Assembly: GCA_937902285.1 (NCBI GenBank) | Contig: CALGTB010000108.1 | Coordinates: forward strand, 1 to 21,754 | DNA: 21,754 nucleotides | Direction of reading: 5' to 3' | Origin: an uncultured Actinomycetes bacterium | GTDB taxonomy: Bacteria; Actinomycetota; Actinomycetes; S36-B12 | Shown: positions 12,599 through 20,100 of the stretch, piece after piece | Numbering within the stretch: position 1 is the first letter of the stretch | Layout: each line of letters begins with the position of its first letter | Notes under the pieces: generated by a model | What the model saw: only the letters and a program-made list of their open reading frames with translations | What the model was told of the DNA's origin: nothing | The model's database searches: none | Position numbers and translations under genes: made by a program

Positions 12599-14231
12599 TG
12601 GGCAGCCGTCGGTCACGGCCGAACGCGCGCAGCGAGATCTTCGTTCCCGGCGGGTACTGGCGCCGCTTGTACTCGGCGAGATCGGTGAGCCGCAGGATCC
12701 GCTCCACGAGGGCTGCGTCGAACCCCGCCGCGACCAGGTCCGCGGCGCTGCTGTCGTCCGCCACGTAGGCGTCGAGGAGCTGGTCGAGCAGCGCGTAGTC
12801 GGGCAGGGAGTCGGAGTCCTTCTGATCCGGACGGAGCTCGGCGCTGGGCGGCTTGTCGATGCTGTTCGGCGGGATGGGCGGAGTCTGCCCCCGCGCCTCC
12901 GCGTCGGCGTTGCGCCACCGGGCCAGGGCCCACACGAGCGTCTTCGGGACGTCCTTGATGGGGGCGAAGCCGCCCACGGCATCGCCGTAGATCGTCGAGT
13001 AGCCGACCGACAGCTCGCTCTTGTTGCCCGTGGCCAGGACGAGGTGCCCCTCCTGGTTCGAGATCGCCATCAGCGTCGTGCCGCGGACCCTCGCCTGCAG
13101 GTTCTCCTCCGCCAGCCCGGTGAGCGGGAGGGACTCCATGTAGGCGTCGACCATCGGCCCGATGGGGACGGTCCGGATGTGGATGCCCGTGCGGCGCGCG
13201 AGGTCGTAGGCGTCGTCGACGGAATGCCCCGACGAGTACCGGCTCGGCATGGCCACGCCGTGGACGCGATCGGGCCCGAAGGCGTCGCAGGCGAGGGCGG
13301 CCACGAGCGCTGAGTCGATGCCGCCGCTCTGGCCCAGCACGACCGAGCGGAAGCCGTTCTTCTCGACGTAGTCGCGCAGGCCGAGCACCAGCGCGGCATA
13401 CACCTCTGCGCAGTCGTCGAGCCGCTCGGCCAGCGTCGACTGCGTCGATGCGGTGCTGCCGGCATCGACGCATATCACCGACGCGGCGAACTGCGGTGCG
13501 CGCCCGAGGAGATGACCGTCCGGGGACACGGCCATCGAGTCGCCGTCGAACACGAGCTCGTCCTGGCCGCCGGTCATGTTCACGTAGACGAGGGTGGTCC
13601 GCGACTCGGCCGCGCGCATCCGGCACAGGGACAGGCGCACGTCGTCCTTGTCGCGCTCGTACGGCGATGCGTTGAGGACGGCCAGCACGTCGCAGCCGGC
13701 ATCGCGGGTCCAGGTGACGGGACCGCCCTCCTGCCACAGGTCCTCGCAGATGGCGACAGCGATCGTGACTCCGTCGACGTCGAACGTGAGCGGCTCGTCG
13801 CCCGGGACGAAGTAGCGGGCCTCGTCGAACACCCCGTAGTTCGGCAGGTGGTGCTTGATGTAGCGCCCCTCGACCCTGCCGCCGCGCAGGAGCGCGGCCG
13901 CGTTGACGGGGGCGCGGCGCGGGCGCCCGGTCGTCGTCACGAGGTCCTCGTCCAGGTAGTCGAGATAGCCGACGAGGCAGGCGAGGTCGGCCAGCCCCTC
14001 GGAGGCGAGCCGACGGGCGAGCTCGTGGACCGTCTGACGCGAGGCATCCTGGAACGAGGGTCGCAGCGCGAGATCCTCGACGGGGTACCCCGTGAGCACC
14101 ATCTCGGGGAACACCGCCAGGCGCGCCCCCTGCGCCGCGGCCGCCGCCGCTGCCCCGAGCACGAGGTCGGCGTTGCCGGCGAGGTCGCCGACCGTGGGGT
14201 TGACCTGGGCCAGGCCGATACGCAGGGGCAT
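12564..14231 (-). CDS. nadE: Glutamine-dependent NAD+ synthetase
   Basis: The protein has 555 residues. It converts nicotinic acid adenine dinucleotide to NAD+, using glutamine as ammonia donor. Residues 1-255 are a nitrilase-type glutaminase with the Glu-Lys-Cys triad at Glu43 (FPEMVLTGYP), Lys126 (YIKHHLPNYG) and Cys162 (AICEDLW). Residues 265-555 are the synthetase, with the ATP-pyrophosphatase loop SGGIDS at 302-307, then LATGNKSELSVGYSTIYGD and the C-terminal YKRRQYPPGTKI. Length fits the shorter bacterial two-domain form rather than the roughly 680-residue mycobacterial one. The start (MPLRIGLAQVNPTVGDL) is typical. It is convergent with tetR, overlapping it by 35 bp, and divergent from glnA2 across 85 bp. 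Confidence 0.96.
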   Translation of the reverse strand: MPLRIGLAQVNPTVGDLAGNADLVLGAAAAAAAQGARLAVFPEMVLTGYPVEDLALRPSFQDASRQTVHELARRLASEGLADLACLVGYLDYLDEDLVTTTGRPRRAPVNAAALLRGGRVEGRYIKHHLPNYGVFDEARYFVPGDEPLTFDVDGVTIAVAICEDLWQEGGPVTWTRDAGCDVLAVLNASPYERDKDDVRLSLCRMRAAESRTTLVYVNMTGGQDELVFDGDSMAVSPDGHLLGRAPQFAASVICVDAGSTASTQSTLAERLDDCAEVYAALVLGLRDYVEKNGFRSVVLGQSGGIDSALVAALACDAFGPDRVHGVAMPSRYSSGHSVDDAYDLARRTGIHIRTVPIGPMVDAYMESLPLTGLAEENLQARVRGTTLMAISNQEGHLVLATGNKSELSVGYSTIYGDAVGGFAPIKDVPKTLVWALARWRNADAEARGQTPPIPPNSIDKPPSAELRPDQKDSDSLPDYALLDQLLDAYVADDSSAADLVAAGFDAALVERILRLTDLAEYKRRQYPPGTKISLRAFGRDRRLPITTRWRESSPS

Positions 14232-14277
14232 TGCTCGAGGCTACTGCCGGGCACGGCGCGCAGCGGACCCGGCTGGG

Positions 14278-14293
14278 TTAACCCCGATGTAAC
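14278..14293 (+). promoter_or_regulatory. Candidate GlnR box upstream of glnA2
   Basis: TTAAC, six bases, then GTAAC matches one a/b half-site pair of the actinobacterial GlnR consensus (gTnAC-n6-GaAAC) with one mismatch in each half. It lies 24-39 bases before the glnA2 start codon. No second pair continues the pattern. Confidence 0.5.
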
Positions 14294-14304
14294 ACGACAG
14301 GGGC

Positions 14305-14310
14305 CACTAT
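14305..14310 (+). promoter_or_regulatory. Candidate -10 element of glnA2 (leaderless)
   Basis: CACTAT has the key A2 and T6 of a -10 and is followed by exactly 6 bases to the ATG. No Shine-Dalgarno sequence is present. The GlnR-like box would then sit across the -35 region. Confidence 0.4.
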
Positions 14311-14316
14311 GTCCCC

Positions 14317-15654
14317 ATGGACAAGCAGGCGGAGTTCGTACTGCGCACGATCGAAGAGCGTGACATCCGGTTCGTCCGCCTGTGGTTCACGGACGTCCTC
14401 GGCACCCTCAAGTCGGTCGCCATCGCCCCCGCCGAGCTCGAGGGCGCATTCGCCGAGGGCATCGGGTTCGACGGGTCGGCCATCGAGGGGTTCGCCCGGG
14501 TCTACGAGTCCGACATGCTGGCCAAGCCCGATCCCGCCACGTTCTCGCTGCTGCCCTGGCGCAGCGAGGGGCCCGGGGTGGCGCGGCTGTTCTGCGACAT
14601 CCTCATGCCCGACGGCGCACCCTCCTACGCGGATCCGCGCTTCGTCCTCAAGCGCACCCTGACGAAGGCCGCCGACCTGGGCTTCACGTTCTACACGCAC
14701 CCTGAGGTCGAGTTCTACCTGTTCAAGAATGCGCCTGAGCCGGGCGTCGCCCCCGTCCCCGTCGACGGCTACGGCTACTTCGACAACACCCCGCACGGCG
14801 TCGCGGTGGACTTCCGCCGCCAGGCCATCACCCTCCTCGAGCAGATGGGGATCTCGGTCGAGTTCAGCCACCACGAGGGCGGACCGGGCCAGCAGGAGAT
14901 CGACCTTCGCTACGCGGACGCGCTGACGACTGCCGACAACCTCATGACCTTCCGCCTCGTCGTGCAGGAGGTGGCCCTCGAGCAGGGGCTGTACGCCTCC
15001 TTCATGCCCAAGCCGCTGCGCGATCATCCGGGCTCGGGCATGCACACGCACCTGTCGCTCTTCGAAGGCGATCGCAACGCCTTCTTCGAGGCGGGGGCGG
15101 AGTTCCAGCTCTCCAAGGTGGCCCGGTCGTTCATCGCGGGACTGCTCGTCCATGCACCGGAGATCACCGCGGTCACGAACCAGTGGGTCAACTCGTACAA
15201 GCGGCTGGCGGGAGGCGCCGAGGCGCCCGCGTGGATCTGCTGGGGCCACAACAACCGCTCCTCGCTCATCCGGGTTCCCATGTACAAGCCGGCCAAGGGC
15301 AACAGCACGCGCATCGAGTTCCGCTCGCTCGACAGCGCCGCCAACCCGTACCTCGCCTTCGCCGTGCTGCTGGCGGCCGGGCTCAAGGGCATCGAGGAGG
15401 GCTACGAGCTGCCCCGCGGCGCCGAGGACGACGTCTGGGCCCTCACCGAGTCGGAGCGCCGGGCGATGGGCATGAAGCCGCTGCCGACGAGCCTCAACCA
15501 GGCCATCCAGGCGATGGAGCGATCCGAGCTGGTCGCGGAGACCCTGGGCGAGCATGTCTTCGACTTCTTCCTGCGCAACAAGCAGGCCGAGTGGGGCGAC
15601 TACCGACGCCAGGTGACGCAATGGGAGCTGGACCACTACCTTCCACTGTTGTGA
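14317..15654 (+). CDS. glnA2: Glutamine synthetase-like protein, GlnA2 type
   Basis: The protein has 445 residues. It is a GSI-family enzyme very close to actinobacterial GlnA2 (Rv2222c, SCO2241): DVLGTLKSVAIAPAELE, GFDGSAIEGFARVYESD, FYTHPEVEFYLF, SHHEGGPGQQEIDLRYADA, FMPKPLRDHPGSGMHTHLSL, and RIEFRSLDSAANPYLAFA. The family ligates ammonia or an amine to glutamate with ATP. In S. coelicolor GlnA2 has been reported as a gamma-glutamylpolyamine synthetase, so classical glutamine synthesis should not be assumed. The adenylylation tyrosine of GlnA1 is replaced: Trp374 in DDVWALTESER aligns with Tyr402 of GlnA1, so GlnE should not modify it. The protein is shorter than its Streptomyces counterpart in the loop before ICWGHNNRS. 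Its stop overlaps the amidotransferase start (GTGA). Confidence 0.95.
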   Translation: MDKQAEFVLRTIEERDIRFVRLWFTDVLGTLKSVAIAPAELEGAFAEGIGFDGSAIEGFARVYESDMLAKPDPATFSLLPWRSEGPGVARLFCDILMPDGAPSYADPRFVLKRTLTKAADLGFTFYTHPEVEFYLFKNAPEPGVAPVPVDGYGYFDNTPHGVAVDFRRQAITLLEQMGISVEFSHHEGGPGQQEIDLRYADALTTADNLMTFRLVVQEVALEQGLYASFMPKPLRDHPGSGMHTHLSLFEGDRNAFFEAGAEFQLSKVARSFIAGLLVHAPEITAVTNQWVNSYKRLAGGAEAPAWICWGHNNRSSLIRVPMYKPAKGNSTRIEFRSLDSAANPYLAFAVLLAAGLKGIEEGYELPRGAEDDVWALTESERRAMGMKPLPTSLNQAIQAMERSELVAETLGEHVFDFFLRNKQAEWGDYRRQVTQWELDHYLPLL

Positions 15655-16448
15655 CCCAGTCCGAACCCTCGAGCGTCCTGCCACCGGCTCCGCTGGTCCT
15701 GGCGATCCAGAACGACCCGACCGACCCTCCGCTGCTCGTGGGCGAGTGGCTGGCCGAGGACGGCATCCGCATCGAGGTGATCCGGGCCTTCGACGGCGAG
15801 GCCGTGCCGGCGACGGTACCTGCCGGCGTCAGCGGCATCCTGGCGCTCGGGGGCGACATGGGCGCCCACGACGACCATGTCGCGCCGTGGCTGGTCGATG
15901 AGCGCGCGCTCCTGGTGGATGCGGTGGCGAGGGGCATCCCCGTGCTCGGCCTCTGCCTCGGCGGCCAGCTGCTCGCGGCGGCCAACGGCGGGCGCGTGAC
16001 GCTCGGGCCGGCGACGGAGATCGGTGTCGTCCAGGTGCAGCGCACCGTCGACGGGTTCCTGGACCCGGTCATCTCCCAGGCCGTGCCCGCCTCGGGTGCC
16101 GACATCCCCGCGCCGCAGTGGCATCAGGACAACATCGTCGACCTGCCCGACGGGGCGGTGCTGCTGCTCACCAACGAGGCCTGCCCGGTCCAGGGCTTCC
16201 GGCTGGGCGACACCGCCTACGGACTGCAGCTGCACCCGGAGGTCGATGTGGAGACGTTCGCATCCTGGGCGCACATGGCGGACGCGGTCCTCGCCCGTTC
16301 CGGCCGGAACGCGGACGACGCCGCCAGCGAGATGCGGGCCGCTCGGCACGAGCTGATCAGGGCGTGGCGACCGATGGCGCGCAGCTGGGGGGACCTCGTC
16401 TGGATGCACGCCAGCGACGGCGCGGATCCCTTCACGCTCCCGGCATGA
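15651..16448 (+). CDS. Class I glutamine amidotransferase-like hydrolase
   Basis: The protein has 265 residues from a GTG start that overlaps the glnA2 stop by 4 bp. The catalytic triad is visible: nucleophile Cys102 in the elbow LGLCLGGQ, His195 and Glu197 in LQLHPEVD. LALGGDMGAHDD at about 64-75 forms the oxyanion region. It belongs to the GMP-synthase-like GATase1 group of stand-alone proteins, with no synthetase domain attached. The reaction is unknown. Stand-alone members include PuuD-type gamma-glutamyl hydrolases, and the tight linkage to glnA2 makes cleavage of a gamma-glutamyl product, or ammonia delivery to GlnA2, plausible inferences. It also overlaps glnE by 4 bp at its end, so all three proteins are probably translated together. 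Confidence 0.9.
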   Translation: MTQSEPSSVLPPAPLVLAIQNDPTDPPLLVGEWLAEDGIRIEVIRAFDGEAVPATVPAGVSGILALGGDMGAHDDHVAPWLVDERALLVDAVARGIPVLGLCLGGQLLAAANGGRVTLGPATEIGVVQVQRTVDGFLDPVISQAVPASGADIPAPQWHQDNIVDLPDGAVLLLTNEACPVQGFRLGDTAYGLQLHPEVDVETFASWAHMADAVLARSGRNADDAASEMRAARHELIRAWRPMARSWGDLVWMHASDGADPFTLPA

Positions 16449-19400
16449 GCGATCGGCGAGGCTCCGACACAGGGCGCCTGATCAAGGCGGGCCTGCTCGA
16501 CCTCGAGCGCTCCCGTCGCCTGTGCGACTCGCCGCGCCTCCAGCCCCTCCTCTCGCCGGACGACGCCTCGGGCGATGTGCTCTCGGACATCGCCGGTGCG
16601 GCTGACCCCGACCAGGCGCTGCTGCTGCTGGTGCGCATCCTGGATGCCTGCGATGAGCGCGAGTGGCGGCGGCTGGTGTCGGCGCTGCAGGCCGATCCGG
16701 ACCTCCGTCGCCGCCTCATCGACGTGATCGGGATGTCCGAGGCGCTGGGCGACTTCATCGCCCGGCACCGCGACGCGTGGAGCGTGCTCGCCGACGCGGA
16801 GGCACTGACGCAGGCGCCCTCCTTCCGGCTGATGCGTGCCCAGATGCTGCTGGCAGTCGGTGCGCAGCCGGCCCTCGACGAGCCGGTGGCCGACTCCGAC
16901 GGCACCGCCGCCCTGGACGCCCTGAGGGTCGCCTACCGTCGTGCGCTCCTGGGCATCGCGGCGCGCGACCTCAGCGGACTCGCGTCCATGGAGACCGTGG
17001 CCGCGTGGCTCTCGGACCTCGCCGATGCCGTCCTCGAGGCGGCCCTGGCGGTGGCGCGCTTCACCGTCGGAGCCGATGCGGAGGCCTGCCGCTTCGCCGT
17101 CATCGGCATGGGCAAGGCGGGTGCACGCGAGCTCAACTACGTCAGTGACGTGGACGTCATCTTCGTCGCTGAGGCTCGCGACGGCAGCGACGAGGACCGG
17201 GCGCTGGCCGCCGCGACGGCACTGGCCACGGGCCTCATGCGCGCCTGCACCGCCGTGACGGGGGAGGGCTCCATCTGGGAGGTGGACGCCGCCCTGCGTC
17301 CCGAGGGCAAGCAGGGTGCCCTGGTGAGGACCATCGCCTCGCACGTGGGGTACTACGAGCGCTGGGCGAAGACGTGGGAGTTCCAGGCCCTGCTCAAGGC
17401 GCGTCCTGCGGCCGGGGACCTCGCGCTCGGCCACGAGTACGTCGATGCCGTGTCGCCGTTCGTCTGGAGCGCCGCCGACCGGCCGGGGTTCGTGGAGGAC
17501 GTGCAGTCGATGCGCCGACGGGTGGAGCAGCACGTGCCGGCGCGCCTCGCCGACCGCGAGCTCAAGCTCGGACCGGGCGGACTGCGCGACGTCGAGTTCT
17601 CGGTGCAGCTGCTCCAGCTCGTGCACGGGCGCAGCGACGTCATGCTGCGCAGCTCCGCCACGATGGCTGCGCTCGAGTCCCTCTCGACGTGGGGCTACGT
17701 GGGTCGTGATGACGCGTCCACCCTGTCCGACGCGTATCGGTTCCTGCGCACGCTCGAGCATCGCCTGCAGCTGCACCGCCTGCGTCGCACGCACACGATG
17801 CCGGAGGACGAGGGCGACCTCCGGCGACTGGGCCGGTCACTGGGCTACCGCCAGGACCCGGTCGGCGAGCTGGTCGCCGCCTGGCGCCGCCACGCGCGCG
17901 AGGTGCGCCGCCTGCACGAGAAGCTGTTCTACCGCCCCCTGCTCCAGGCGGTGGCGCGTCTCGACGCGGGGGAGGCGAGGCTGTCCGTTCAGGCTGCCGA
18001 GCAGCGGCTCGAGGCCCTCGGCTACGCCGACCCCCAGAGTGCGCTGCGGCACCTGCAGGCGCTGACGTCCGGCGTCAGCCGGCGAGCGGCGATCCAGCGC
18101 ACGCTGCTGCCCGTCATGCTCGGCTGGTTCGCGGACGCCCCCGATCCGGACAGCGGGCTCCTCGGCTTCCGCAGGGTCAGCGACGCACTCGGCGCGACTC
18201 ACTGGTACCTGCGGCTGCTGCGTGACGAGTCGGTGGCGGCGGAGCGGCTGGCCCGAGTCCTCGCGACGAGCCGGTACGCCACCGACCTGCTGATGCAGGC
18301 GCCGGAGTCGGTGGCGATGCTGGCCGAGGAGGCGGAGCTGCGGCCTCGCAGCCTCGCCGCGCTGCAGGCCGAGGTCGTGGCTGTCGTGGAGAGGCATGAG
18401 AGCGGCGAGGATGCGGTCGCCGCCATCAGGTCGATGCGCCGTCGCGAGCTGTTCAGGATCGCCGTGGCCGAGCTGCTGGGCATCGCGGGACCCGAGCAGG
18501 CGGGGGAGGCACTCAGCGACGTGGCGGTGGCGACGGTCGACGGTGCCGTGCGCGTGGCCCGCTACACCGTCGAGGGTGCCGGCGAGGACGTGGTGGAGTT
18601 CTGCGTGATCGGGATGGGACGCTTCGGGGGCCACGAGCTCGGCTTCTCGAGCGACGCCGACGTGATGTTCGTGTTCGAGCCGCGCGATGGCGTCGACGAG
18701 ACCGTGGCCACGCGGGCGGCGGCCGCGCTGGCCGAGCAGATGCGGCAGTCCCTGATGGCACCGAGCAGTGATCCTCCGCTGGATGTCGACGCGGGCCTGC
18801 GCCCCGACGGCCGGCAGGGACCCCTGGTGCGCTCCCTCGGCGCCTATGCGGCGTACTACGACCGGTGGTCGGCGACCTGGGAGGCCCAGGCGCTGCTTCG
18901 CGCAGCCGTCGTGGCCGGCGACGTGGATCTCGGCGAGCGGTTCATGGCGATGGTCGACCCGATCCGGTGGTCCGCGGCCGGGCTGACCGTCGCCGAGCTG
19001 ACCGAGGTCCGGCGCCTCAAGGCGCGCATGGAGTCCGAGCGGCTGCCCCGTGGTGCGAACCCGAACATGCACACCAAGCTCGGGCGCGGCGGACTGAGCG
19101 ATGTCGAGTGGGTCGTCCAGCTGCTGCAGATGCAGCACGCGGCCGCCGTTCCGTCGTTGCGCACCACGCGCACCCTGGCGGGGCTCGAGGCGGCCCGTGC
19201 CGCGGGGCTCATCGCCGACGACGATGCGGCAGCCCTGGCGGAGTCGTGGCGCCTGGCGACGTCGATGCGCAACGCCATCATGCTGGTGCGCGGCCGGGCG
19301 AGCGACATGGTTCCCGTCGACGTGCAGGAGCTGCGGGCCGTGGCCTTCGTGCTCGGCTACCCGGTGGCCGATGCGGGACGCCTGCTGGAGGACTACCTGC

Positions 19401-19462
19401 GCGTCACGCGCCGCGCCCGGCACGTCTTCGAGCGGCTGTTCTACGGCATCGACGAGGACTGA
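16445..19462 (+). CDS. glnE: Bifunctional glutamine synthetase adenylyltransferase/deadenylase
   Basis: The protein has 1005 residues. It attaches AMP to glutamine synthetase (inactivating) and removes it according to nitrogen status. Two nucleotidyltransferase domains are visible: the N-terminal one near residues 220-240 (GMGKAGARELNYVSDVDVIFV) and the C-terminal one near 723-745 (GMGRFGGHELGFSSDADVMFV). Each has the paired Asp metal ligands in SDxDV and is followed by a helical GlnD-PUR-type segment (LKLGPGGLRDVEFSVQ and HTKLGRGGLSDVEWVVQ). In E. coli the first half removes AMP and the second adds it. The start is the ATG overlapping the amidotransferase stop (ATGA); a longer frame from 16118 is a shadow of that gene. 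The partner is GlnA1, encoded convergently beyond the next gene. Confidence 0.96.
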   Translation: MSDRRGSDTGRLIKAGLLDLERSRRLCDSPRLQPLLSPDDASGDVLSDIAGAADPDQALLLLVRILDACDEREWRRLVSALQADPDLRRRLIDVIGMSEALGDFIARHRDAWSVLADAEALTQAPSFRLMRAQMLLAVGAQPALDEPVADSDGTAALDALRVAYRRALLGIAARDLSGLASMETVAAWLSDLADAVLEAALAVARFTVGADAEACRFAVIGMGKAGARELNYVSDVDVIFVAEARDGSDEDRALAAATALATGLMRACTAVTGEGSIWEVDAALRPEGKQGALVRTIASHVGYYERWAKTWEFQALLKARPAAGDLALGHEYVDAVSPFVWSAADRPGFVEDVQSMRRRVEQHVPARLADRELKLGPGGLRDVEFSVQLLQLVHGRSDVMLRSSATMAALESLSTWGYVGRDDASTLSDAYRFLRTLEHRLQLHRLRRTHTMPEDEGDLRRLGRSLGYRQDPVGELVAAWRRHAREVRRLHEKLFYRPLLQAVARLDAGEARLSVQAAEQRLEALGYADPQSALRHLQALTSGVSRRAAIQRTLLPVMLGWFADAPDPDSGLLGFRRVSDALGATHWYLRLLRDESVAAERLARVLATSRYATDLLMQAPESVAMLAEEAELRPRSLAALQAEVVAVVERHESGEDAVAAIRSMRRRELFRIAVAELLGIAGPEQAGEALSDVAVATVDGAVRVARYTVEGAGEDVVEFCVIGMGRFGGHELGFSSDADVMFVFEPRDGVDETVATRAAAALAEQMRQSLMAPSSDPPLDVDAGLRPDGRQGPLVRSLGAYAAYYDRWSATWEAQALLRAAVVAGDVDLGERFMAMVDPIRWSAAGLTVAELTEVRRLKARMESERLPRGANPNMHTKLGRGGLSDVEWVVQLLQMQHAAAVPSLRTTRTLAGLEAARAAGLIADDDAAALAESWRLATSMRNAIMLVRGRASDMVPVDVQELRAVAFVLGYPVADAGRLLEDYLRVTRRARHVFERLFYGIDED

Positions 19463-19935
19463 CCGCTGCCGCGGTGGCCGCCCCGGCCGGTCAGCCGGGG
19501 GACGAGCCCGCCCGTCGTGCGCGCCCAGGCCTCCCACTGCTGGCCGTACTCCTCGTGGAGCAGCCGGTCCTCCCATCGGGACTTGGTCCAGAAGAACAGG
19601 AGCATGACCAGCCCCCAGATCCAGCTCGCAGCCGAGCCGAGCGCCACGAGCAGTCCCAGGACTGCGAGCAGCAGCCCGCTGTAGATCGGGTGGCGCACGG
19701 CGCGGTAGACGCCGCTCGTGCGCAGGCCGGCACCCGGGATGGGCACCGGCGTCGGGGTGAGCGCGCGTCCCAGGCTGCGCATCGCGGCGAGGAGCACGAG
19801 CATGCCGGCCAGGGCGATGAGTCCGCCCAGGACGGCGAGGGGCCACGTCGGCGTGCGCCACGGAAGGAGGAGCAGCACGACGAACATCACGACCTGGACG
19901 CCGACCAGCAGCCATCCCAGTCCCTGCCTGCCCAT
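19441..19935 (-). CDS. Isoprenylcysteine carboxyl methyltransferase-like membrane protein
   Basis: The protein has 164 residues from an ATG with an AGGAG ribosome binding site; a longer frame from 20010 runs through a terminator hairpin. Four or so membrane segments are visible, at about 8-26, 32-51, 86-103 and 104-117. The signature RTSGVYRAVRHPIYSG (72-87) and the trailing EDRLLHEEYGQQWEAWARTTGGLVPRL place it in the ICMT/PEMT-like methyltransferase superfamily, which uses SAM at the membrane face. Bacterial members have diverse or unknown substrates. The last 22 bp overlap the 3' end of glnE on the opposite strand. It lies downstream of glnA1 on the same strand but behind a strong hairpin. 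Confidence 0.85.
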   Translation of the reverse strand: MGRQGLGWLLVGVQVVMFVVLLLLPWRTPTWPLAVLGGLIALAGMLVLLAAMRSLGRALTPTPVPIPGAGLRTSGVYRAVRHPIYSGLLLAVLGLLVALGSAASWIWGLVMLLFFWTKSRWEDRLLHEEYGQQWEAWARTTGGLVPRLTGRGGHRGSGQSSSMP

Positions 19936-19996
19936 GTCGCTCCTGTCAGCGAAGTGCTGTGCCCGATGGCGCCCGACTGGCATCCTTCCGGCACGG

Positions 19997-20031
19997 CGAA
20001 GGGCGGCCACCGCTGGGGTGGCCGCCCTTCG
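19997..20031 (-). terminator. Strong hairpin, likely glnA1 terminator
   Basis: A perfect 15-bp stem (CGAAGGGCGGCCACC and GGTGGCCGCCCTTCG) encloses a 5-base loop, about 70 bp after the glnA1 stop. On the minus strand no long T-run follows, which is common for high-GC actinobacterial terminators. Confidence 0.8.
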
Positions 20032-20100
20032 TTTCCCTGTGCGCGCGAGGCGAATCGACGCGGAGGGAGCCTGCTTATCGCCCCGGCCGGGGCCGTTCGA

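Noticed and set aside
11294..12982. Minus-strand 562-codon ORF across the exporter and tetR
   Set aside because: It overlaps three well-supported genes and shows only low-complexity translation.
17837..19915. Minus-strand 692-codon ORF opposite glnE
   Set aside because: It is a His/Arg-rich shadow of the GlnE coding sequence with no motif.
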